Shown: positions 35,920 through 46,027, counted from the stretch's first letter. The stretch is 64,000 bases of DNA from Phocaeicola salanitronis DSM 18170 (GCF_000190575.1 NC_015164.1:2542001-2606000); one strand, 5' to 3'. Numbers and translations are program-made. Notes: generated by a model from the sequence alone, not told the origin.

Positions 35920-36016
35920 TATAGCCGCGTTGCTTGTACGATTAGTAATCGTCACGCCGCACGATTAATAATTGTCATGCTGTACGATTAGTAATCGTAC
36001 CGGCTGCGCGGCTATA
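35920..36016. repeat. Three tandem palindromes ACGATTAGTAATCGT within an inverted repeat
   Basis: Copies at 35937-35952, 35961-35975 (two changes) and 35983-35999, framed by TATAGCCGCG (35920-35929) and CGCGGCTATA (36007-36016). The unit is the reverse complement of that at 9427-9490. Confidence 0.75.
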
Positions 36017-36022
36017 AAACAA

Positions 36023-36060
36023 TTTGCCCGGACCTGTATCCAATTACAAGTCCGGGCAAA
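36023..36060 (-). terminator. Terminator of the beta-helix lipoprotein gene
   Basis: TTTGCCCGGAC pairs with GTCCGGGCAAA around a short loop; the minus-strand tail is TTGTTTT. It lies 36 bases beyond the stop at 36096. Confidence 0.7.
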
Positions 36061-36095
36061 CAAAATTCTCTTTGCTCTTAATTCTTCCTATAGAA

Positions 36096-38342
36096 TCAGA
36101 ACTGATATCCTGTCCAATCGAAGTCTGCGGCAGAAGCTCCGGTATTGCCATCGGCTACGGTAACCTCACCTGTTCCGTGTATTTCATCGCCTGTAAGCGT
36201 CGAAGTCAATTCATTGGTTACAGAAATAACTGTAGTTGCTTGTGCATCGCCTTTGCTATCTGTCAGGTCTACCAAGTCGTCTACCGTACCTGTACCGATA
36301 ACCAATGCATTGGTAATGGTAGCTTTCGCACCACGGCGAATCTTGATAGCGTCTACCATTTCGGCTGCTTCAGACAAGTTTTCGATAGTCATGTTCTCGA
36401 TGGTGAAGTCGGATTGCGGAGCGTGGTCAGCACCGTTTCCGTCCAGATTTCCGTCAGCTTCTACACCACGCGGGTCTTCTTCGGTGCTGGTGAATCCGGC
36501 TTCCCAACGTCCGTAGCAGTCCTTCAGCGTACCGCAATAGCCTTGAGTGAAGTCGAACATATCGTCATCGCAGTTTACGGCAAGCAGTCCGGTTACGTTT
36601 ACCGAGCCTCCGAAGAATTCGATGGCATCATCGGCACCTTCTGCAATATAAATGTTTTCAATCACCGTTCCGTTTCCTACTGCATTCAGTGTAAGTCCGT
36701 TGTGTTCGACATCGGCATTCGAACGTGCTCCGGTATAAAGCAGCTTGACATAACGCAATACGCCCGAATTGTCGGCATTGTCATCGCCTCCGTAGGGTTG
36801 GTTGTTATCAATCTCGGTAGCACCTTCGGTTACAGTTCCCTCTACGCCTGAGATGCGGGCATAACCGTTGATAATCAATCCGCCCCAGTAACCCGGTCCG
36901 GCATTGGCTTCATCTTCTGCCGTAAAGGTAATGGGAGCCTCAGCAGTTCCTTCTGCCATAATCTTACCGCCACGTTCTACCAGCAAGTAATTGCCAAAAC
37001 CTTCTTTTGCCTTGATGGTCAACCCGGCAGGGATGGTCAGCGTAGCACCTTCTTTCACTACTACAGCACCTTCGAGTGTATATCCAGTATTCGCATCGAG
37101 AGTCATATCCGAAGCGATATCGCCTGAAAGGGTTGCCGTAGCAGGTTCCGGAGCTTCGGTTTCGCCCGGGAACTGATAGCCTGTCCATGACAGTGCACTG
37201 GTATTGGCACCCGTATTTCCTGCCTCCATCACGATGCCTTCGTAAGTGCCTTCTGCGTTCAAGTCGCCATCGGTAGTAGCCGAAGCCAACTGATTGCTTA
37301 CACTCATTTCAGTACCTTCACCTGCTCCGCCTTTTCCATCGGTCACGTCAATCAGGTTTTCTACAGGACCTGTACCCATTACCAAAGCGTTGGTGATGTG
37401 TGCTGTAGCACCGCGGCGTACCTTGATAGCATCGTTCATCGAATAATCAGAGAAATTAGCGATAGTCATGTTCTCTATACGGAAGTCTGATTGCGGGGTA
37501 TGGTCAGGACCATTCCCGTCCAAGTTTCCATCCGCTTCAATGCCGCGCGGGTCTTCTTCGGTGCTGGTGAAACCTTCTTCCCAAATGCCGTAGCAGTTAG
37601 ACAAGGTACCAGAATAACCCTGAGTAAAGTCGAACATATCGTCATCACAGTTTACAGCAAGCAAATTGCTTACATTTGCTGTACCTCCGAAGAACTCGAT
37701 AGCATCGTCGGCACCTTCTACAATATATACATTGTTAATGGTAGTACCATTACCTACACCGTTTAAGGTCAAACCGTTGTGCTCGATGTCTGCACTTGAG
37801 CGCGCTCCGGTGTACCACAATTCGATGTATTGCAATGTTCCGCTATTGTCGGCAGCATCGCTTCCTCCGTAAGCCATGTTGTTGTCCACCTCGGTAGCAC
37901 CGGTAGCGGTACTTCCTGCAGGACCTGAAATAGGAGCCTTACCATTGATAATCAAACCGCCCCAATAGCCCGGCTCAGCCTTGCTTTCATCGTCTACCGT
38001 AAACACGATGGGAGCCTGTGCCGTACCTTGGGCATTGATGCGTCCGCCCTGTGCCACAATGATGTATTTGTCGAAGCCCTGTTGCGCCTTGATGGTAGTT
38101 CCGGCAGGAATTTCAAGAACAGCGCCATCGGGTACAGTCAGCGTACCAGTCAAAAGATATTCCGTATTGGCATCCAAGGTCATCGTTCCTTCCACATTAC
38201 CCGAAAGCTCAACGGTTTCTGTAGGTTCTTCACCTCCGCCTTGGTCTCCGCCTTGAGGATCGTCATCGTCACTACAAGAAGTCAGTGATACACTGCTTGC
38301 CAATGCGGCAAACAACATCGCATTTAAGAAAAACTTTTTCAT
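36096..38342 (-). CDS. Lipoprotein with two tandem beta-helix-like repeats
   Basis: A 748-residue lipoprotein (signal ending SLTSC, then an acidic Gly-rich linker). It consists of two copies of a domain of about 330 residues (about 45-395 and 400-748). Both contain GYWGGLIING, GATEVDNN, YTGARS, EHNGLTLN, EGADDAIEFFGG, a CDDDMFDFTQGY stretch, GFTSTEEDPRG and end in WTGYQF. The repeating short strands suggest a right-handed beta-helix or propeller of surface type. It is encoded 65 bases downstream of a TonB-dependent receptor, so it probably acts as the receptor's surface partner. Substrate unknown. The duplication must be recent enough to stay easily readable but has diverged in sequence. Confidence 0.7.
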   Translation of the reverse strand: MKKFFLNAMLFAALASSVSLTSCSDDDDPQGGDQGGGEEPTETVELSGNVEGTMTLDANTEYLLTGTLTVPDGAVLEIPAGTTIKAQQGFDKYIIVAQGGRINAQGTAQAPIVFTVDDESKAEPGYWGGLIINGKAPISGPAGSTATGATEVDNNMAYGGSDAADNSGTLQYIELWYTGARSSADIEHNGLTLNGVGNGTTINNVYIVEGADDAIEFFGGTANVSNLLAVNCDDDMFDFTQGYSGTLSNCYGIWEEGFTSTEEDPRGIEADGNLDGNGPDHTPQSDFRIENMTIANFSDYSMNDAIKVRRGATAHITNALVMGTGPVENLIDVTDGKGGAGEGTEMSVSNQLASATTDGDLNAEGTYEGIVMEAGNTGANTSALSWTGYQFPGETEAPEPATATLSGDIASDMTLDANTGYTLEGAVVVKEGATLTIPAGLTIKAKEGFGNYLLVERGGKIMAEGTAEAPITFTAEDEANAGPGYWGGLIINGYARISGVEGTVTEGATEIDNNQPYGGDDNADNSGVLRYVKLLYTGARSNADVEHNGLTLNAVGNGTVIENIYIAEGADDAIEFFGGSVNVTGLLAVNCDDDMFDFTQGYCGTLKDCYGRWEAGFTSTEEDPRGVEADGNLDGNGADHAPQSDFTIENMTIENLSEAAEMVDAIKIRRGAKATITNALVIGTGTVDDLVDLTDSKGDAQATTVISVTNELTSTLTGDEIHGTGEVTVADGNTGASAADFDWTGYQF

Positions 38343-38407
38343 TGTTCGATAATTTGGTTAAAATTATAGTTTGGTTTATTGTTCTGATTATATTTTTCCA
38401 AGCAGAC

Positions 38408-41107
38408 TTAGAACGTGCATGCCACCCCAAGGCTGAAATCGATTCCTCTGCGGTACTTGCTTAACACCACCTCTTCATTCGTTGCATTTCCTTTACGTGT
38501 CAGCTGGTGAACGGAGTTCAACAAGTTTTGCGCTTTCAGGCTGATGGTAAAGTGCTCGCCAATCTTAGCCGAAGATACAAAGTCAAGCGTCGGAATCCCG
38601 TTTTCTACAATGTCCTGGTATCCTTGTGTGCCGATGGTGTACAGACGGTCGCTGAAATAATTGAACACCAATGCATTGGTAAACGAGTTGCTTCCTTTAC
38701 GCACCAAGTAAGTCAGGTCGGCATTGACAAGCCAGGGAGCCGCGCCTTCCAACTGGGAACCGGTCGGGTCGGTAGCCAAAGGCACTTTCGCACACGTATA
38801 TGTATAAGCGCCGTTCACACCGAGACTCAGCTTATGCAGACCTCCGTCTTGCATCGGATGAGAAAACAAGTCTTTCCGTATCTCGATTTCCGCACCGGCT
38901 ACAGTAGCATGGTCGGCTATGTTTTCATACGAAAGGAATCCGCCGGCACTGGCAATCTCGATACGTGAAATCGGATTTTTGATGTATTTATAGAATCCGG
39001 TCACCGAAATCAGTTCGCCGGACGAAAGATACCAGTCCCATTTCAAATCCACGTTATAGTTATCCGACGGTTGCAAATCAGGATTACCCTGGCTATTGAA
39101 TGTAACGTTTACATAACGGAACGGAGATATTTCCTTTGCCTGAGGCAAGGTATAAGTCTTGCTGGCTGCAAACCGGAGCGAATGCTTGTCATTGAAATTA
39201 TAACGCAAGTTGATGCTGGGCAGCACATAGTCTTTGTTGATGGACTGGCTTCCCTGCGTTCCGCCACGGTTCACATTATAATCTACATCCATATTCACTT
39301 TATCATACTTCACACCCACGTTGGCAATGAACCCTTCGGTAAACTGGTAGGTAGCCTCTGCGTATGCCGAATGGATTTTCTTATCCACGGTGTACTCGTC
39401 TACGTTCTTGTCGAGGACAAAGTAGTTATTATCCAGATTCTCTTGTGTATAATAATTATCAAACCGTACATTATTGATATCAAACTCTTCCTGACGCACT
39501 ACCGACATATCATACTCGGTAGCTGTAAAATTATCGTCCACAATGCGTCCGGCATAGCCCAACTGGATGTTGGATTCCTGTGAAAAGTCATCGGGAAGTT
39601 TATAAGTAAAACCTGCACGGATATTCAAGTCGTCTTCGTTCAGCTCCGAAAAATACCGCTGCTGGATACCGGTACCTCTCATCGGCACATAACCCTCATC
39701 GCGTTTCACCAGGTTGTTGATGCGCCGGTCAGGTTCCAGTCCTTTGATAATGTTATAAGCGGCACCTACATTAAAGTCGAGCTTATCCGCCAACGCCCAT
39801 TTGGTATCCAGCTGATTGACGAAAAGCAAGTTGTCATTGGTCTGCTGGCGGCGCATGAAACCTTCGTAGGTGTCCGAAGACTGGTAATCGGCATCCATAC
39901 CCAAGTAGTCGCCCACCGATTCGCGCGAAGCGTGCAACATGATGAAATTGTATGTCAATTCATGCTTGTTATTATGCAGATAGTTCAGATTTGCCATCAC
40001 GACTTGCGAAGTCTCCACATTCGACTTCTTCCCGAGCATATCCTGCGAAAGCTCACCCGTGGTAATCGAATTGCGCACTTCTTCTTCATAATAAGAATAA
40101 TCGCGGTTATGACTGGCAATCAGGTAGAACGAAAGCGGATTGTCGTGGATATCAAATTTCTTTCCGCCCGAAATGCTATAACTTTGGTTTACCAGCCCGT
40201 TCTTCTTCGAAGGATCCAAGCGGTTCTGGAAGTTGTATACAGAAAGATCATCGCCCGGCTGCTTGCTATTGGCGAAACCAAAGGCATTCGCTCCGTCCAT
40301 TTTCAAGAAATCGGACGAAAGCGATTGCGTATTGAAGCCGCCCGAAACGCTGGCGTTCACTTCACCATAGCCCGTCAGCTCTTTCGAAGAAATGTTGATG
40401 TTGGCTCCCGCCACATCGGCGTATGTATTGCCATAAAAAGCTTTGTTGACATCTACCGACTGGATAATGTCAGTAGAAAAGAAATCGAGCGCAATGTTCT
40501 TGTATTCCGGATCTTCCGAAGGAATCGGATAACGGTTCAATGTGGTCAGATTATACCGGTCGCCCAATCCACGTACAAATACGTTCTTTACACCGTCTTG
40601 CTTCGAGATTCCTGATATCTTTGTAACGGCTCCTTCGGCATCCCCTACCCCCTTACGGGATAATTCCTGAGCACCCACCGACTGAATTGCCACCACCGAT
40701 TTCTTTTGCTCCAATAAAGTAACGTTCTCCGACTCGCGGTTCGCCTTAGCCACAACCACCACATCCGACAACATTTGTGTATCGGGCTCCAACTCGAAAT
40801 CGAGTGTGGTCACTTTGTTATCCTCTACCTTTACTTGGCGTTTGACCGTCGTTTTATAACCAACATATTTGATTTCAATATCATAGATACCGTCTTCCAC
40901 CCCTTTCAGCTGGAAGTTTCCGTCTATATCCGTTACAGCTCCGATATTGCTTCCCATAATCCGGATAGTAGCACCAATAAGAGGCTCCTTGGATTGGTGG
41001 TCCTTGATGCTCCCTTTTACGTTTACATTCACCTCAACTGCAAATACACTGGCGGCAAACATCGGTAAGAATGCAGCCGTCATCATCCATCGTTTAACTC
41101 TTTTCAT
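38408..41107 (-). CDS. TonB-dependent outer-membrane receptor
   Basis: An 899-residue receptor. Signal peptide (ends ASVFA), then a CarboxypepD-regulatory-like domain (about 28-115, SIKDHQSKEPLIGATIR), a plug domain with GVGDAEGAVTKISGI and VFVRGLGDRYNLTTLN, and a 22-strand barrel ending in SLGVACTF with a C-terminal aromatic. The GLGDRY plug signature sets it apart from SusC proteins, and no SusD partner is present. It is cotranscribed with the tandem beta-helix lipoprotein. It imports an unidentified ligand using TonB energy. Confidence 0.88.
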   Translation of the reverse strand: MKRVKRWMMTAAFLPMFAASVFAVEVNVNVKGSIKDHQSKEPLIGATIRIMGSNIGAVTDIDGNFQLKGVEDGIYDIEIKYVGYKTTVKRQVKVEDNKVTTLDFELEPDTQMLSDVVVVAKANRESENVTLLEQKKSVVAIQSVGAQELSRKGVGDAEGAVTKISGISKQDGVKNVFVRGLGDRYNLTTLNRYPIPSEDPEYKNIALDFFSTDIIQSVDVNKAFYGNTYADVAGANINISSKELTGYGEVNASVSGGFNTQSLSSDFLKMDGANAFGFANSKQPGDDLSVYNFQNRLDPSKKNGLVNQSYSISGGKKFDIHDNPLSFYLIASHNRDYSYYEEEVRNSITTGELSQDMLGKKSNVETSQVVMANLNYLHNNKHELTYNFIMLHASRESVGDYLGMDADYQSSDTYEGFMRRQQTNDNLLFVNQLDTKWALADKLDFNVGAAYNIIKGLEPDRRINNLVKRDEGYVPMRGTGIQQRYFSELNEDDLNIRAGFTYKLPDDFSQESNIQLGYAGRIVDDNFTATEYDMSVVRQEEFDINNVRFDNYYTQENLDNNYFVLDKNVDEYTVDKKIHSAYAEATYQFTEGFIANVGVKYDKVNMDVDYNVNRGGTQGSQSINKDYVLPSINLRYNFNDKHSLRFAASKTYTLPQAKEISPFRYVNVTFNSQGNPDLQPSDNYNVDLKWDWYLSSGELISVTGFYKYIKNPISRIEIASAGGFLSYENIADHATVAGAEIEIRKDLFSHPMQDGGLHKLSLGVNGAYTYTCAKVPLATDPTGSQLEGAAPWLVNADLTYLVRKGSNSFTNALVFNYFSDRLYTIGTQGYQDIVENGIPTLDFVSSAKIGEHFTISLKAQNLLNSVHQLTRKGNATNEEVVLSKYRRGIDFSLGVACTF

Positions 41108-41286
41108 TACCTTCTTTTTACTAAACTTTTACCGAGTGCAAAGAAAGAGCTTCCCTTTTACAGGTATACGACAATCGGATAACTTTCCGTTTACAAGTCC
41201 GTTGCAATAAGATTACAATATTGAAGAAGTTGTATGCCCCTGCATACCGAATAAGGCAGAATGCCGGAAACGGACATGTAAGCGTT

Positions 41287-41657
41287 TTACTTCTTTACTC
41301 TTTTCCTGTCTTCAATAATGGCATCCTTGTTCTCCAACGCCCAACTTATCAGCGCATTGATGTGCGGAAGCAACGAATGGGTACGCGGTGTCAGGGCATA
41401 CTCCACCCTCGGAGGCACTTCCGGATAGACGGTACGGGTAATATAGCCGTCCTCCTCTAACGTCCGCAAGGTTACGGTCAGCATCTTCTGCGATATGTCC
41501 GGGATTTCGCGCTGCAACTCCTTGAAGCGCATGACTTCCTTACCCGCCTTGTTAGCGTATATATAACCAGAAGCGACCATTTGTCACAGAGCCTTGCCAA
41601 GATGTTCCGTATCGGGCAATCCGGAAACATCATATCTTCTATCATTGTCCTATCCAT
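41287..41657 (-). pseudogene. HxlR-family regulator broken by a one-base frameshift
   Basis: The intact C-terminal frame (41287 to about 41550) gives [20 protein letters not shown], then [20 protein letters not shown] and a basic end, the HxlR winged helix. Upstream, in the next frame, an ATG at 41657 begins MDRTMIEDMMFPDCPIRNIL, followed by [15 protein letters not shown], the canonical HxlR N-terminus with its redox-type Cys in CPIR. The frames meet at about 41549-41557, where CTAACAAGG should read CTAAACAAGG to give LNKAGKEV. One missing A therefore splits the gene; a sequencing error is the alternative. It is divergent from the metallo-beta-lactamase-fold gene at 42200. Confidence 0.82.
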
Positions 41658-41829
41658 ATTATATTGCTTTTCAATTCACTCTACAAAAGTAATCAAATTC
41701 CTTTTATGTAGCAAGCTTTTATCGGATGGGCGGCAATCAGCCCTTATCCTCCACATTATTTATTATAAAAGACAAGCCAATTTCATTGAACCGATAACTG
41801 AAAATCTTCATGCACTTAGCTACATTCTA

Positions 41830-41913
41830 TATTCCACCAGCCGGAATATACATTCCACGGGCTGGAATGTACGTTCCATGGGCTGGAATATACATTCCAC
41901 GCCGTGGAATGTA
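41830..41913. repeat. Four exact 21-base tandem palindromes (ATTCCA..GGAAT)
   Basis: Units at 41830-41850, 41851-41871, 41872-41892 and 41893-41913, each an imperfect palindrome of type ATTCCAcgggctGGAAT, framed by TACATTCTA and its near complement. The rest of the 540-base gap between the regulator and the next gene is AT-rich, apart from the promoter at 42103-42133. Confidence 0.75.
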
Positions 41914-42075
41914 GAATGGAACTAACTGCATACAAGAAACAAGCTCGTTGAAAACACATAGTGAGCACACGCAATCTGCCAAATATAGAAGCTGATGAAA
42001 CTACGGACATTCACTCATTTTTTTCAAAAAATATGGGTCTGTAACTAACTTGTATACAGCAATGGTTACTTCCTC

Positions 42076-42133
42076 GTAAGTATCTGACGCACAAGTGCTT
42101 ACTTGCAAAAGTGGATTTCCCTTGATAACTTTG
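42076..42133 (+). promoter_or_regulatory. Promoter of the MBL-fold gene with palindromic operator candidate
   Basis: TTGC (42103-42106) and TAACTTTG (42126-42133) are 19 bases apart. Overlapping the -33 box is CAAGTgcttACTTG, within a wider GTAAG..CTTAC symmetry from about 42076. HxlR proteins bind such TAC/GTA-type dyads, so this may be the operator of the neighbouring regulator. Confidence 0.55.
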
Positions 42134-42199
42134 CAATACCAAAGGAAACAAAGACACTTTTGGTAAGTAATCAAATTAACCTATTAAACAAGCAAGAGT

Positions 42200-43042
42200 A
42201 TGAAAAATGTAACATTGAAATTATTTATTCTGTTCAACCTTTTAACAATTACAGCTATGGCACAGACAAAAGGACGTTTCGAGGTACACGACCTCGGCAA
42301 TTTCACACTGCACGTGTATTATACCAACGATGCGTTGGGCGATGCAAGCTACATCATCGAGGGCAAGGATGCGCTCGTGACCATGGAACAACCGCTGTTC
42401 AAGGACAACGTAGCGGAATTTGACGCTTATCTTTCCAAACTGGGCAAAACGGTAGAGACACGCATCACGGACTATCATGTGGGCGGAACCGGAAATCATG
42501 AGGTGGTGATGGCGGAAGGTATGCCCGAATTTACGAAGGGGGAAATCTATGGCGGCATGATGAAAGGATTCGCGCAGGTTTTCGGCGATGCCCTGACCAA
42601 CATGCCTACAGGCAAGGCTTCGGAAGTGGCATTCGGCACTACGCAGACTTGGGCAGGAGTTCCGTTCGAGTTCCGCCACGGAGCGACATCCGATTTTCCG
42701 GGCGCAAGCATCCTGATAGGAGGCAAGGTTTATTATACGCACTGGACTCCGGCAAAGGCACACGTAAGCCATTTGCAGGTTTCTTCTCCGGCTGCCATTG
42801 ATGCGGAAATAGCAGAAGCGAAAAAGTCACTGGCATCGGGAGCGGAACTGTTCATCGGCGGACACGGAGGTGCGGCAAAGCGCGATGCGGTAGAGTTCAA
42901 AATCGACTATCTGAAAAAGATGAAAGAAGTGCTCGGCAATAACCAGACGGCACAAGCTTTTATGGACGACATGAAGAAAGCTTTCCCCGGACTGCCGGGA
43001 GAAGCCGGACTGGAAGAATTGAGTAAGGCACTCTACAAATAA
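42200..43042 (+). CDS. Secreted metallo-beta-lactamase-fold protein
   Basis: A 280-residue protein with a signal peptide (MKNVTLKLFILFNLLTITAMA). The beginning (NFTLHVYYTNDALGDASYIIEGKDALV) and the strand pattern match the MBL fold. The usual HxHxDH motif is replaced by DYHVGGTGNH at about residues 91-100, with further histidines in THW and GGHGG, as in a non-canonical subgroup seen with HxlR regulators. It may bind metal differently or be a non-hydrolytic member. It has a strong promoter and is divergent from the frameshifted HxlR gene, its probable regulator. Confidence 0.7.
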   Translation: MKNVTLKLFILFNLLTITAMAQTKGRFEVHDLGNFTLHVYYTNDALGDASYIIEGKDALVTMEQPLFKDNVAEFDAYLSKLGKTVETRITDYHVGGTGNHEVVMAEGMPEFTKGEIYGGMMKGFAQVFGDALTNMPTGKASEVAFGTTQTWAGVPFEFRHGATSDFPGASILIGGKVYYTHWTPAKAHVSHLQVSSPAAIDAEIAEAKKSLASGAELFIGGHGGAAKRDAVEFKIDYLKKMKEVLGNNQTAQAFMDDMKKAFPGLPGEAGLEELSKALYK

Positions 43043-43060
43043 TTATCGAATAAAACCAAT

Positions 43061-43182
43061 CAGGAGTTAAAAGGGAGTTATAAGGAGTTATCGTCCGCCT
43101 GGCGGACTGGGAGTTAGACGCCAATACTTTTTGCATCGTTTTCAGAAGCAAGACTATTGACCTTTAACTCCTATAACTCCTG
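43061..43182. repeat. Inverted repeat of AGGAGTTA units
   Basis: CAGGAGTTAAAAGG.. from 43061 pairs with ..CCTATAACTCCTG ending at 43182. A smaller GTCCGCC..GGCGGAC hairpin lies inside (about 43093-43107). It is one of several short palindromic repeats in the gap between the MBL-fold gene and mutS. Confidence 0.6.
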
Positions 43183-43254
43183 TGAAACATAACTACGTTT
43201 ATACTATGCATGGTATAAATTTGTGCATTTCCTTGAACATCTCGTACCGTTTCT

Positions 43255-43282
43255 GTAGAGACGATGTGCACATCGTCTCTAC
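43255..43282. repeat. 28-base perfect palindrome
   Basis: GTAGAGACGATGTG followed immediately by its exact reverse complement. A second palindrome, TATACTATGCATGGTATA (two mismatched positions), lies at 43200-43217. Confidence 0.8.
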
Positions 43283-43357
43283 TACGTGGCATATACAAAA
43301 TACATATTTTAATGCCGTTTAAAGTATAATCCTGATTCGCATAAATAGTAAATACCC

Positions 43358-45979
43358 TCACTTTCCTGTCACGATACGTTTAATGTCATTCAGTTTGTTC
43401 AACGCTTCTATCGGTGTCAAGTTGTTCACATCCAGATGCAGGATTTCATCCCGTATCTGGCACAACACGGGGTCATCAAGCTGGAAGAAGCTGAGCTGGA
43501 CGCCGTCTTTAGGAGCAGAAGCCTGTACCTTCGGACGCGACACCATACCCTCCTGCCGGTTCTCTTGCTCCAGACGATGCAGGATTTCATCGGCACGCTT
43601 CACGATGCTTTGAGGCATGCCCGCCATTTTTGCCACATGAATACCAAACGAATGCTCGCTCCCTCCGCGCTCCAGCTTGCGAAGGAAAATCACCTTATTG
43701 TTGACCTCCTTAACCGTTACATTATAATTCTTGATACGCGGGAAGAGTGCTTCCATATCGTTCAACTCGTGATAGTGCGTGGCAAAAAGCGTACGGGCAT
43801 GAGCCTTCTTGTTCTCGTGGATATGCTCCACGATAGCCCATGCAATGGAGATGCCGTCATACGTGGAAGTGCCGCGCCCCAGCTCATCGAAGAGCACCAG
43901 GCTTCGGGGAGAGAGGTTGTTCAGGATATTGGCGGCTTCATTCATCTCGACCATGAACGTTGATTCGCCCACCGATATGTTGTCACTTGCTCCGACACGG
44001 GTGAATATTTTGTCCACCAGCCCGATATGCGCACTTTCGGCTGGCACGAAGCAGCCTATCTGAGCCAAGAGCGTGATAAGCGCCGTCTGGCGGAGCAAGG
44101 CAGACTTACCCGCCATATTGGGACCGGTGATAATGATAATCTGTTGTGATTCCGTATCGAGATAGACATCGTTGGCAATGTATTTCTCGCCCACGGGCAA
44201 TTGCTTCTCGATGACCGGATGGCGCCCTTGCTTGATGTCGAGCACATCATCGTCGGCTACCACCGGACGGATATACTTGTTCTCGCGCGCCACATCGGCA
44301 AAGGAGAGCAGGCAATCCAGACGTGCGATTTGCGTGGCATTGATCTGGATAGCCGGAATAAACTCGGCAAGGTCTGCCACCAAGTCATTATAAAGCTTGG
44401 TTTCCAGTACCAGGATTTTATCTTCCGCCCCCAATATCTTCTCTTCGTATTCTTTCAGTTCCTGCGTGATATACCGCTCGGCGTTCACCAGCGTCTGCTT
44501 GCGTATCCACTCGGCAGGCACTTTCTCCTTGTGTGCGTTCCGCACTTCGATGTAATAGCCAAACACATTGTTATAGGCAATCTTCAGGCTGGGGATGCCG
44601 GTCTGCTCGATTTCGCGTTGCTGGATTTGAAGCAGGTAATCCTTTCCCGAATAGGAAATGCGGCGCAGCTCATCCAGCTCGGCATTCACTCCGTCGGCTA
44701 TCACTCCGCCCTTGTTCACCAGCAGAGGCGGGTCGTTCACTATCTCCTTCGCTATTTTATCCCGAATCGAGACGCAGAGGTTCAATTGTTCCCCGATGCG
44801 CCGGAGGCTTTCGTTATCTGCGTTCAGACAAGCATTCTTGATAGGCTCAATGGCTTGGAGCGCCACCTTCAGTTGCACCACTTCACGGGGCGAGATACGT
44901 CCCACCGCGGCTTTTGATACGATGCGTTCCAAGTCGCCTATACGGTGCAGCTTCTCTTCGATAAAGTCCTTGAAGTCGGGCTCGCGGAAGAAATACTCCA
45001 CTACATCCAGCCGGGCGTTAATCGGTTTTACTTCCTTCAGGGGAAACACCATCCAGCGTTTCAGCAGGCGGGCACCCATGGGGCTGATGGTATGGTCTAT
45101 CACGTCCAGCAGGCTGGTGCCTCCCTCGTTCATGCTGCTTATCAGCTCCAGGCTGTGCACCGTAAACTTGTCCAGCCGCACGTAGCGTTCCTCCTCGATG
45201 CGTGCCAGCGAAGTGATATGCCCTATCTGATAATGCTGGGTCATGTCGAGGTATTGCAGGATGGCTCCAGCCGCGATGATGCCGTTCTTCAGATGCTCTA
45301 CGCCGAAGCCTTTCAGGTTCTTGGTCTCGAAATGCTTCAAGAGCTTCTCGCGTGCCGAAGCTTCGGTAAACACCCAGTCATCCAGCTCGAAGGTGAAAAA
45401 CTTGCTTCCGAAATTGCCTTCGAACATGGGTTTCTTGCCCCGCTCGAACAACACTTCCTTGGGAGCGAAATTATTCAGAAGCTTGTCGATGTAGTCAAAA
45501 GGCCCCTCGGCGGTCAGGAACTCGCCGGTAGAGATGTCCAGAAAAGCGATGCCGCACGCGGTTTTCCCGAAATGGATGGCGGCAAGGAAATTGTTCTCCT
45601 TATACGACAACACATTGTCGCTGATGGCAACGCCCGGCGTCACCAGTTCGGTAATGCCCCGCTTCACCAGCTTCTTCGTGGTTTTCGGGTCTTCCAGCTG
45701 GTCGCAGATAGCCACACGCCTTCCGGCACGTATCAGCTTGGGCAGATACGTATCGAGGGCATGGTGCGGAAATCCTGCCATTTCCACCGTCTTCGCCTGC
45801 CCGTTGGCACGCCTGGTCAAGGTTATTCCCAGTATTTGCGAAGCGGTCACGGCATCTTCGGAATAGGTTTCGTAAAAGTCGCCGCACCGGAAAAGCATCA
45901 GCGCGTCGGGATGCTTCGCCTTCAGGTCGAAATACTGTTTCATCATGGGGGTCAATACCACGTCGTTATCTTTAGCCAC
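43358..45979 (-). CDS. mutS: DNA mismatch repair protein MutS
   Basis: An 873-residue MutS. The mismatch-reading motif is CGDFYETY (the FxE wedge) near residue 35; the C-terminal ATPase has [21 protein letters not shown] and [10 protein letters not shown]. It ends in the dimerisation tail [16 protein letters not shown] place the start at a GTG (45979, [17 protein letters not shown]) preceded by AAAGGAC, as in Bacteroides homologues. The longer frame to 46180 reads through the promoter and has low-complexity Cys-rich sequence. A -7 box at 46020-46027 supports this. Confidence 0.95.
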   Translation of the reverse strand: MAKDNDVVLTPMMKQYFDLKAKHPDALMLFRCGDFYETYSEDAVTASQILGITLTRRANGQAKTVEMAGFPHHALDTYLPKLIRAGRRVAICDQLEDPKTTKKLVKRGITELVTPGVAISDNVLSYKENNFLAAIHFGKTACGIAFLDISTGEFLTAEGPFDYIDKLLNNFAPKEVLFERGKKPMFEGNFGSKFFTFELDDWVFTEASAREKLLKHFETKNLKGFGVEHLKNGIIAAGAILQYLDMTQHYQIGHITSLARIEEERYVRLDKFTVHSLELISSMNEGGTSLLDVIDHTISPMGARLLKRWMVFPLKEVKPINARLDVVEYFFREPDFKDFIEEKLHRIGDLERIVSKAAVGRISPREVVQLKVALQAIEPIKNACLNADNESLRRIGEQLNLCVSIRDKIAKEIVNDPPLLVNKGGVIADGVNAELDELRRISYSGKDYLLQIQQREIEQTGIPSLKIAYNNVFGYYIEVRNAHKEKVPAEWIRKQTLVNAERYITQELKEYEEKILGAEDKILVLETKLYNDLVADLAEFIPAIQINATQIARLDCLLSFADVARENKYIRPVVADDDVLDIKQGRHPVIEKQLPVGEKYIANDVYLDTESQQIIIITGPNMAGKSALLRQTALITLLAQIGCFVPAESAHIGLVDKIFTRVGASDNISVGESTFMVEMNEAANILNNLSPRSLVLFDELGRGTSTYDGISIAWAIVEHIHENKKAHARTLFATHYHELNDMEALFPRIKNYNVTVKEVNNKVIFLRKLERGGSEHSFGIHVAKMAGMPQSIVKRADEILHRLEQENRQEGMVSRPKVQASAPKDGVQLSFFQLDDPVLCQIRDEILHLDVNNLTPIEALNKLNDIKRIVTGK

Positions 45980-46019
45980 TGTGTTGTCCTTTCTTTTATT
46001 AATGTGTTGTCCGTACCTG

Positions 46020-46027
46020 CAAAGGTA
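46020..46027 (-). promoter_or_regulatory. -7 box of mutS
   Basis: The minus strand reads TACCTTTG, 41 bases before the proposed GTG start. Confidence 0.5.

Noticed and set aside
41830..41913. CRISPR-like array of four 21-base repeats
   Set aside because: The units abut with no spacers; it is a tandem palindromic repeat.
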